From assembly GCA_002684575.1 (NCBI GenBank), contig NYVP01000179.1, positions 1-5,660 on the forward strand: DNA of 5,660 nucleotides, given 5' to 3'. The DNA is from Verrucomicrobiales bacterium (GTDB taxonomy: Bacteria; Verrucomicrobiota; Verrucomicrobiia; Verrucomicrobiales; DEV007). This document shows, in pieces, positions 1 to 5,273 of the stretch. Positions within the stretch are counted from its first letter, which is position 1. Every line of letters begins with the position of its first letter. Both the position numbers and the translations under genes were made by a program. The notes under the pieces were generated by a model. The model saw only the letters and a list, made by a program, of their open reading frames with translations. It had not been told where the DNA came from and did no database searches.

Positions 1-119
1 AATTCTGAAATTAAATGAAACTCAAAAGAAGTACTACCAAACGTATCTATACGACGATCGGGCTCTAATAATATTCGTGTAAACTCTAGCGCATACTGTA
101 TATCATCTTGTGAATACAT
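1..119 (-). CDS. Conserved protein of unknown function, N-terminal fragment
   Basis: An open reading frame begins with ATG at 119-117 on the minus strand and stays open for 39 codons to the window edge, so only the N-terminus is visible. It begins MYSQDDIQYALEFTRILLEP and continues with a polar motif DRRIDTFGST and then FEFHLISE. Its composition is balanced and protein-like, with an amphipathic helix followed by a likely strand, which argues for a real gene. It resembles, from memory, a small conserved family of unknown function found in Verrucomicrobiota and relatives, but I cannot confirm that. It lies 79 bp after the acpP stop on the same strand and may be cotranscribed with it. It is not FabF, the usual neighbour of acpP, whose N-terminus looks different. 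No Shine-Dalgarno sequence precedes the ATG; the adjoining bases are T/A-rich. Confidence 0.6.
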   Translation of the reverse strand, partial: MYSQDDIQYALEFTRILLEPDRRIDTFGSTSFEFHLISE

Positions 120-198
120 AAATAAAAGAAGGGGTCAACATTACAATGATATGCAATGCAGCACTAAAGATAATACGTTTGACTGTACGCGGGAAGAT

Positions 199-438
199 TT
201 ACTCTCCCTTTAAACCTTCGATGTAACTGACAACAGCTCCAACACTCAGCAGCTTATCGGTCTCTTCTTCTGGAACTTCGATGCCGAATTCCTCTTCAAA
301 CGCCATTACGAGCTCAACAGTATCAAGCGAATCAGCTCCTAGGTCTTCAACGAATTTGGCTTCAGGAACCACTTTGTCTGGAGATGCTCCAAGCTCAGTT
401 ACGATTATATCTCTAACTTTTTCTTCAATACTTGCCAT
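199..438 (-). CDS. acpP: Acyl carrier protein AcpP
   Basis: This encodes the small acidic cytoplasmic carrier that holds growing fatty acyl chains as thioesters on a 4'-phosphopantetheine arm during type II fatty acid synthesis. The protein has 79 residues, the normal family length. The attachment site is in the GADSLD motif at residues 34-39, with Ser37 as the modified serine. It is followed by the acidic helix II recognition segment (TVELVMAFEEEFG) that docks partner enzymes. The C-terminal SVGAVVSYIEGLK segment matches helix IV of typical ACPs. The start is ATG in an AT-rich context without a Shine-Dalgarno sequence. A good sigma-70-type promoter lies 34 bp upstream. The following gene on this strand is an unknown conserved protein rather than fabF, so fabF must lie further on or elsewhere. 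The identification is secure. Confidence 0.97.
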   Translation of the reverse strand: MASIEEKVRDIIVTELGASPDKVVPEAKFVEDLGADSLDTVELVMAFEEEFGIEVPEEETDKLLSVGAVVSYIEGLKGE

Positions 439-471
439 GAAATTATATTTTAGTTTTGTTAAGTGTTAATT

Positions 472-500
472 TTTATAATCCCTTAAGAGCATCTTAGCAA
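472..500 (-). promoter_or_regulatory. Putative acpP promoter
   Basis: Read on the minus strand, TTGCTA (500-495, -35, 4 of 6 consensus) is separated by exactly 17 bp from TATAAA (477-472, -10, 5 of 6). Transcription would begin near 465, giving a leader of about 27 nt before the acpP ATG. The bases upstream of the -35 (about 501-533) consist largely of A and T tracts, resembling an UP element and fitting strong expression of acyl carrier protein. This is pattern matching only, in a generally AT-rich background. Confidence 0.5.
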
Positions 501-543
501 ATCATTTAATATGCCTAATTTTTTTATAAAAAACCTCTCTTTT

Positions 544-560
544 ATTTAAAAATTTTAAAT
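544..560. repeat. AT-only perfect inverted repeat between genes
   Basis: An ATTTAAAA arm and its exact complement TTTTAAAT flank a single central A. A second AT palindrome, six T, AT, six A, lies at 520-533. Both sit between the stop of the two-TM gene (586) and the acpP promoter. They could help end transcription of the upstream gene or act as bent or UP-element DNA, but an AT-only stem with almost no loop is a poor intrinsic terminator. Chance is possible given the base composition. Confidence 0.3.
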
Positions 561-585
561 CTTCCCTTCGCCAACTTCAAAAACT

Positions 586-1527
586 CTAATCTTCGGTTAA
601 CACATCAGGAATATTTTCAACCAACTCTCCCGTAAATTCATTTTTAATTCTTTCCAAAATTTCATCTGCACCTTTGTATTTTAGATCATCTATAACTGTT
701 TTAGAAGGCAATCCCTTCTCGTTTACATAGAAAACATAAGCCAAGCCCTTTTTATTCCACTTTCTAGTATCAATTTTATTTATTGTTTTAAAATCAATGA
801 CTAAACCTTTTTCAGTAGTGAATGAAACTTCATCAGAACCAATAGATCTACCTCGATTAATTAGAGTGAGCACCAAAACGTAAAGCGAAGAAAGCAATAG
901 AATTGATCCTATAATTATTTGTGCCAAGATTTCGCTCGAATTATGGTATTTTGGCTCAGAGTCGCTCCAGCCCTTTTTCCCTGACAACGTGCCATAGAGC
1001 GACCATTTTCTTTTATCCTTTGATGATTCAAAGGCATTATACAAAGATTCAAATTTCTCAAAACCTCCCTGTGACTCTGATGATTCATCCTTAGTTAAAG
1101 GATATTCATTTTTTCTGGCAAAATCCTCCCAGCTCAAATCTAAGCGTTTTCCAGACAAAAATGCCTCTTTAAGCTCATTTAATTCAATATTCGCAAGACC
1201 CCTTTTACCCTCTGTTGATATCACATATTCAGCCCACTGCATGCTGAGTTTACCATCTTGAAAAACATTTTTTATTAATTCACGATCCTCTTCTGAGAGT
1301 ACTGTGTCATATTTTTCAATTTCTCTTGTGAAATCATCCCACTGCCTTTTTTCTGAACCACCTTCAAAAGCAACCTTAGCAAGGTAAATCTTATTTTTAT
1401 TAGGCCAATTTATTAAACCATCATAGTAAAACCAAGCTCCTCCACCAGTTAATAACAAAAACATAAGAGCCATTCGGCGATAATACCAAAATGCAACTTT
1501 GCAGATGATTTGTTCTGACTGAACCAT
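586..1527 (-). CDS. Two-TM protein of unknown function with internal F/W repeats
   Basis: I do not recognise a named family for this 313-residue protein. It has a short N-terminus with basic residues (Arg17, Arg18), a hydrophobic segment at about 20-36, a long polar charged loop at about 37-200, a second strongly hydrophobic segment at about 201-223, and a C-terminal soluble domain at about 232-300. The charge pattern suggests the loop lies outside the cytoplasmic membrane and the C-terminus inside. The loop holds four copies of a motif with F and W spaced by 8-10 residues (F54/W63, F89/W98, F123/W133, F167/W175); the first three W are exactly 35 apart. The C-terminal part alternates strands and ends in a helix, with IDTRKWNKKGLAYVFY and VIDDLKYKG. 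It resembles bacterial PH-like domains I recall from planctomycete and verrucomicrobial proteins, but this is an impression. The start is ATG without a Shine-Dalgarno sequence; Met19 is an alternative. It diverges from thiH across a very short gap. Confidence 0.8.
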   Translation of the reverse strand: MVQSEQIICKVAFWYYRRMALMFLLLTGGGAWFYYDGLINWPNKNKIYLAKVAFEGGSEKRQWDDFTREIEKYDTVLSEEDRELIKNVFQDGKLSMQWAEYVISTEGKRGLANIELNELKEAFLSGKRLDLSWEDFARKNEYPLTKDESSESQGGFEKFESLYNAFESSKDKRKWSLYGTLSGKKGWSDSEPKYHNSSEILAQIIIGSILLLSSLYVLVLTLINRGRSIGSDEVSFTTEKGLVIDFKTINKIDTRKWNKKGLAYVFYVNEKGLPSKTVIDDLKYKGADEILERIKNEFTGELVENIPDVLTED

Positions 1528-1528
1528 T

Positions 1529-1534
1529 TATAAT
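1529..1534 (+). promoter_or_regulatory. Possible -10 box for thiH
   Basis: A perfect TATAAT lies in the 27-bp gap between the divergent two-TM gene and thiH. A start near 1541 would give thiH a leader of only about 14 nt if translation begins at the TTG at 1555. The hexamer 17 bp upstream (TGATTT, 1506-1511) is a poor -35 match and lies inside the divergent gene, so support rests on the -10 and its position. Confidence 0.3.
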
Positions 1535-1554
1535 CAGTTAATATCAAGAATCGA

Positions 1555-2751
1555 TTGAATCAAGTATTCAGTGACTTGTATATCAATTATCACAAACTAC
1601 AATATCTCATAAAAATGAGTTTCGTTGAAACATTTGAAAATTTATCCAATAACATGAATTCTAATTTGGTGAAATTTACCAAATTTTTGTCACCTTGTGA
1701 TGATTATGAATTGGAAGAAATTATTGAAACATCAAAAAAAACCACAAGACAGCATTTTGGTAACACGATGCGACTTTTTGCTCCATTGTACCTATCAAAT
1801 GAGTGTATCAACAACTGCACTTATTGTGGATTTTCCAGAAGCAACCCGATACTAAGGGTCACCCTGACTGTTGATCAAGTTTTAGCTGAGGCTCAACATT
1901 TACACGATCAGGGGTTCCGGAGCATACTTCTTGTGGCAGGTGAACATCCTAAGTTTGTTTCTAATGGATACTTAGAGGATTGCATTAATTCAATAAAGCA
2001 TTTGTTTCCATCCATTGCACTTGAAATAGCCCCCATGAAAGAAAAGGAATATTTTAAATTGGTTGATTCAGGCTGTGAAGGTTTAGTTGTCTATCAGGAA
2101 ACATACAACAAAACAGTCTATGAGGAATTACATACAAGTGGACCAAAAAAAGATTTCAACTGGAGACTTGATTGCCCTGAAAGGGCATACAATGCGGGAT
2201 TCAGAAGAATAGGAATTGGCTCACTTTTTGGTCTGAGTGACTGGAAAAAAGAAGCACTCTCTCTAGCTGCTCATTTAGACTATCTTCAACGAAAATGCTG
2301 GAAGGCAAACTATACTGTAAGCTTTCCCAGAATACGTCCAGCAGCAGGAGGTTTTCATCCCTCTCATTCTCTTGAAGATAGAGATTTCGTTCAACTCGTT
2401 TGTGCGTTTAGAATTTGCTTCCCTGATGTTGGTATTGTTTTAAGCACTCGAGAATCTAAAAAGTTTCGAGACGGTCTAGCTTCGATTGGGATAACAATGA
2501 TTAGTGCAGGGAGTCACACTGAACCTGGAGGATATACAGGAAAAGGGACAGATGATCTTCATTTCACTATTAAGGGCAAGAGAGTAGAAATCCAAGACGC
2601 ACACGACATTGCTTCATGCAATTCTAGAACGGCCGCAGAGCAATTCGAAATTAGTGATAATCGAACACCAAATCAAGTGTGCGACATGCTTCGTTCACAA
2701 GGCTTGGATCCAGTCTGGAAAGATTGGGACTTATCCATCCTCAATAACTAA
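1555..2751 (+). CDS. thiH: 2-iminoacetate synthase ThiH (tyrosine lyase)
   Basis: This is a radical SAM enzyme that cleaves L-tyrosine to dehydroglycine (2-iminoacetate) and p-cresol, supplying the glycine-derived part of the thiamine thiazole ring. It is oxygen-sensitive and works with ThiG in the cytoplasm. The cluster-binding CX3CX2C motif is CINNCTYC, with Cys84, Cys88 and Cys91, and is followed by GFS. Other family blocks are FGNT (68-71), PLYLSNEC (77-84), VYQETY (179-184), SFPRIRP (256-262), LSTRES (296-301) and PVWKDWD (386-392). Length is 398 residues from TTG at 1555; ATG at 1615 would give 378. I prefer the TTG because the extra 20 residues (FSD near the N-terminus, then a helical stretch up to FLSP at 44-47) line up in spacing with the N-terminus of E. 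coli ThiH as I remember it. Between PGGY and EQF there are about 27 more residues than in E. coli. thiS follows 26 bp downstream. No Shine-Dalgarno sequence or TPP riboswitch is visible upstream. Confidence 0.95.
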   Translation: MNQVFSDLYINYHKLQYLIKMSFVETFENLSNNMNSNLVKFTKFLSPCDDYELEEIIETSKKTTRQHFGNTMRLFAPLYLSNECINNCTYCGFSRSNPILRVTLTVDQVLAEAQHLHDQGFRSILLVAGEHPKFVSNGYLEDCINSIKHLFPSIALEIAPMKEKEYFKLVDSGCEGLVVYQETYNKTVYEELHTSGPKKDFNWRLDCPERAYNAGFRRIGIGSLFGLSDWKKEALSLAAHLDYLQRKCWKANYTVSFPRIRPAAGGFHPSHSLEDRDFVQLVCAFRICFPDVGIVLSTRESKKFRDGLASIGITMISAGSHTEPGGYTGKGTDDLHFTIKGKRVEIQDAHDIASCNSRTAAEQFEISDNRTPNQVCDMLRSQGLDPVWKDWDLSILNN

Positions 2752-2777
2752 ATAAGAAGTCATTTAAATATTTTTAC

Positions 2778-2981
2778 ATGATCATTACAATAAATGGGAA
2801 AAAATATTCTGATTACCAAGAGGGCATCACAGTGATGGAGCTAATTGAGAAATTAAATCTTCATAAAAAACAAATAATCGTAGAACTCAATCAATTAGCG
2901 CTAATAAAAAAAGATTACCAATCTCTATCATTAAAGGACGGCGACTCTATTGAAATTGTCCAAATTGCAGCGGGAGGGTAA
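2778..2981 (+). CDS. thiS: Sulfur carrier protein ThiS
   Basis: This is a small ubiquitin-like protein that carries sulfur as a C-terminal thiocarboxylate to ThiG for thiazole formation. The C-terminal Gly is adenylylated by a ThiF/MoeB-type enzyme and then sulfurated. It has 67 residues, the usual size. It begins with the strand MIITINGKKY and has a central helix at about 19-30 (VMELIEKLNL). A DGDSIEIVQIAAGG ending carries the required terminal Gly66-Gly67 tail. It lies 26 bp after thiH on the same strand and is almost certainly cotranscribed with it. ThiG, ThiF, ThiE and ThiC are absent from the window, so its partners are encoded elsewhere. The short gap before its ATG is AT-rich without a clear ribosome binding site. 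MoaD-like proteins share the fold, but the thiH context decides for ThiS. Confidence 0.94.
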   Translation: MIITINGKKYSDYQEGITVMELIEKLNLHKKQIIVELNQLALIKKDYQSLSLKDGDSIEIVQIAAGG

Positions 2982-2992
2982 TAGCATATAAT
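2965..2992 (+). promoter_or_regulatory. Possible promoter for the AI-2E-family gene
   Basis: TTGCAG (2965-2970, 3 of 6 of the -35 consensus) and a perfect TATAAT (2987-2992) are 16 bp apart and overlap the end of thiS. The -10 is part of a perfect 12-bp palindrome, ATATAATTATAT (2986-2997). If active, it would let the downstream membrane protein, moxR and DUF58 genes be expressed apart from thiHS. The weak -35 and AT-rich surroundings keep confidence low. Confidence 0.3.
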
Positions 2993-3040
2993 TATATTTT
3001 CCTAGATTATTTTTTTTGATACCTTAGGTTGAATGTTAGA

Positions 3041-4261
3041 ATGGAAGATTCTGAAAAGGAAATTGAAGTACCCTCTACTCTCCAAAAGACTATTATTTGG
3101 AAGGCTATCACGGGCATTTCATTTGCTGTCATCATTATCCTTATCATCAGCTCAATCACTATAATTGGAAAAGTCCTTAATCTTCTTCAGCCTGTACTCG
3201 TTCCTGTAGCTATTGCAGCAATACTTTCATACTTACTTTCACCATTAGTCCACTGGATTAGGAAAAAAGCACTTAAAGACAAAAACCTTTCACGGACAAA
3301 AACCATTCTTATTATTTATTCTGCGCTAGTTGTTCTGTTCATAGTTATTGCTCTACTAATCATTATCCCCGCCTCAAGCCAATTAAGTCAGTTAATTGAA
3401 GACAGAGAAAAAATAATTGAACAGGCTCAAGTAAAGATGTCGAGCTTTAGCAACTTCATAGAATCTTTTGATAATTCATCAGGTGAGAAAACAAAATCTT
3501 CAGAGAAGATTGATTTGGTTGATCAAAACAATTTAATTTGGGATAAGCTAATGGATTGGGTTAAAAATCCAGAAACCAGTAAAAAATTACTTAGCTTTCT
3601 CGGAAAAACAGCCAATGGGTTTATTGGTGTACTTGGTTATATGGTGGGAATGATTCTTGTCCCCGTATATCTTTTCTTTTTCTTAAGGGATTCAGCCTTT
3701 ATTGAAAGAAACTGGGATAAAATCATTCCGTTAAAAGACTCATCATTAAAAGATGAAATTGTTAGCGTCGTTAAAGAAATCAATGGTTATATCGTTGCAT
3801 ATTTCAGAGGACAAGTACTGGTCAGTGTTATCGATGGCGCACTCACTGGCATTATCCTCTATCTCTTAGGTTTGAACTACGCAATTGTCATAGGCGTTTC
3901 ATTAGCAATATTTGGAGTCATTCCGTTTGTTGGTTTTATTATCACAGCGGTTCCAGCTGTTTTAATTGCAGCAGGTCAAGAGGCTGGGCCTAGCCCTCTT
4001 TGGGTTATCATTGTTTTTGTAGCAGTCCAACAATTTGATGGGTTCTTTATTCAGCCAAAGATTGTTGGCGAGTCTGTTGGCCTTCATCCATTGACTGTAA
4101 TATTTTCAGTGCTCTGCTGGTCACTTGTAATTGGCGGAATCCTTGGAGCACTTCTAGCCGTCCCTCTCACAGCTTCTATTAAAGTTTTATTTAGACGATA
4201 TGTATGGGAACAAAAAATTAAAAATAGATTTGGCGAAAAAATCGAAGCATCCCCAACATAA
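3041..4261 (+). CDS. AI-2E family (UPF0118) transporter-like membrane protein
   Basis: This is a polytopic inner-membrane protein of the AI-2E/PerM/UPF0118 family. Members have been linked to autoinducer-2 export (TqsA/YdgG) or to ion exchange, but most have no proven substrate, so the family name should not be read as function. From ATG 3041 it has 406 residues. Hydrophobic segments lie at about 25-45, 52-73 and 88-112, then a long polar loop at about 113-190 that is typical of the family. They resume at about 191-216 (with VPVYLFFFLRD), 256-280, 282-312, 320-335 and 350-380. The family's C-terminal signature is clear: QQFDGFFIQPKIVG, then LHPLTVIFSVL, then GGILGALLAVPLTA. An in-frame TTG at 3029 would add four residues; ATG is preferred. 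An AGG at 3026-3028 is the nearest thing to a ribosome binding site. It lies 59 bp after thiS and 21 bp before moxR. Confidence 0.9.
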   Translation: MEDSEKEIEVPSTLQKTIIWKAITGISFAVIIILIISSITIIGKVLNLLQPVLVPVAIAAILSYLLSPLVHWIRKKALKDKNLSRTKTILIIYSALVVLFIVIALLIIIPASSQLSQLIEDREKIIEQAQVKMSSFSNFIESFDNSSGEKTKSSEKIDLVDQNNLIWDKLMDWVKNPETSKKLLSFLGKTANGFIGVLGYMVGMILVPVYLFFFLRDSAFIERNWDKIIPLKDSSLKDEIVSVVKEINGYIVAYFRGQVLVSVIDGALTGIILYLLGLNYAIVIGVSLAIFGVIPFVGFIITAVPAVLIAAGQEAGPSPLWVIIVFVAVQQFDGFFIQPKIVGESVGLHPLTVIFSVLCWSLVIGGILGALLAVPLTASIKVLFRRYVWEQKIKNRFGEKIEASPT

Positions 4262-4282
4262 ATAGATATATTGAATTTTGAT

Positions 4283-5272
4283 ATGTCACTAGACACTGTT
4301 GAATTAAAAGACGAAGTAGAAAGCTCATCAAAATGGATTAATCCTCTGAAAGAGGAAATGTCAAAAATTTTAGTTGGCCAAGATAATCTGGTTGAAAACT
4401 TAATAATTGGGCTTCTAACTAAAGGGCATCTATTAATTGAAGGCGTACCAGGCCTGGCTAAAACACTGACAGTAAATGCTTTAGCCGGTTGTATGGGTAT
4501 CGACTTTAAAAGAATTCAATTTACTCCTGATTTATTACCTGCAGACGTAGTAGGCACACTAATATATACACCACAGTCAGGGGAATTTAAGCCAAAGTTA
4601 GGCCCAGTTTTTACTAACTTATTATTGGCAGATGAGATAAACAGAGCACCAGCAAAAGTTCAAAGTGCACTACTAGAATCAATGCAGGAAAGGCAGGTAA
4701 CTATTGGTGATAAAACTTATGATCTTCCTGACCCCTTTTTGGTAATGGCTACTCAAAATCCATTAGATCAAGAAGGAACCTATCAATTACCGGAAGCCCA
4801 GTTGGATAGATTTATCATTAAAACAATCGTAGAATACCCTAACCGTGAAGAGGAGCTGGAAATTATTAATCGTATGGGAGTAACGGAATCAAAACTTCAG
4901 ACCAACAAAGTTCTCACAAAATCAGACATTACTAATTCGAGAAGAGTGATCGACTTAATCCATATCGAGGACACCATTAAGGATTACATAGTCTCGTTGG
5001 TCATTAGCACCAGGAACAGTGATGACACTAAAACAAAAATCAAAGGGATGATCCGGTGCGGCGCTTCCCCCAGAGCGACAATCAATTTTATTCTTGCGTC
5101 AAAAGCAACCGCCTTCATCCAAGGTAGAAGCTATGTGGTTCCAAGTGATGTAAAAAAAGTCGCTCATGATATTCTTAGACATAGAATCTTACTAACATAT
5201 GAGGCAGAAGCTGAACAAATTACTTCAGATGAAATAATAGAAGAAATTCTCGCGTCTGTTCCAGTCCCTTAA
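4283..5272 (+). CDS. moxR: MoxR-family AAA+ ATPase
   Basis: This is a cytoplasmic AAA+ ATPase of the MoxR type. These act as chaperone-like factors that work with VWA-domain and DUF58 partners, often in cell envelope stress or in maturation of metal-containing complexes; the substrate here is unknown. Numbering from ATG 4283 (329 residues), Walker A is GVPGLAKT at 54-61 with Lys60. Walker B is LLLADE at 113-118, continuing into INRAPAKVQSALLESMQE. Sensor 1 is in VMATQNP with Asn159, and EGTYQLPEAQLDRF (164-177) carries Arg176. Sensor 2 is GASPRAT at 260-266 with Arg264. All nucleotide-binding elements look intact and the length is normal. An in-frame TTG at 4271 would add four residues. No Shine-Dalgarno sequence precedes either start. 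The DUF58 gene begins 1 bp after the stop, the classic MoxR-DUF58 arrangement. The moxR symbol denotes the family. Confidence 0.93.
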   Translation: MSLDTVELKDEVESSSKWINPLKEEMSKILVGQDNLVENLIIGLLTKGHLLIEGVPGLAKTLTVNALAGCMGIDFKRIQFTPDLLPADVVGTLIYTPQSGEFKPKLGPVFTNLLLADEINRAPAKVQSALLESMQERQVTIGDKTYDLPDPFLVMATQNPLDQEGTYQLPEAQLDRFIIKTIVEYPNREEELEIINRMGVTESKLQTNKVLTKSDITNSRRVIDLIHIEDTIKDYIVSLVISTRNSDDTKTKIKGMIRCGASPRATINFILASKATAFIQGRSYVVPSDVKKVAHDILRHRILLTYEAEAEQITSDEIIEEILASVPVP

Positions 5273-5273
5273 A

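Noticed and set aside
152..160. TGCA-A-TGCA short repeat between acpP and the next gene
   Set aside because: Four-base arms with no T tract after them; not a terminator or a meaningful repeat.
281..469. Plus-strand reading frame of 62 codons opposite acpP
   Set aside because: It lies mostly antisense to the certain acpP gene, has a Ser/Thr-rich composition typical of a shadow frame, and matches nothing I recognise.
1512..1524. GTTC-TGACT-GAAC inverted repeat near the thiH/unknown gene divergence
   Set aside because: The arms are only 4 bp and lie inside the start of the two-TM coding region; expected by chance.
1528..1614. TPP riboswitch ahead of thiH
   Set aside because: The region is too short for the aptamer, part of it is probably coding, and I do not see the conserved CUGAGA-type core.
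3001..3028. CCTAG / TTAGG pairing around a run of eight T as a terminator
   Set aside because: The T run lies in the loop rather than after the stem, and the stem is only about 5 bp with a G-U pair.
3041..4261. Reading the AI-2E gene as evidence of quorum sensing
   Set aside because: The family name comes from few members; no luxS or lsr gene is nearby, and most homologues have other or unknown substrates.
4084..4296. Minus-strand reading frame of 70 codons opposite the end of the AI-2E gene
   Set aside because: It is antisense to the conserved C-terminal signature of the AI-2E-family protein and to the moxR start; composition is not convincing.
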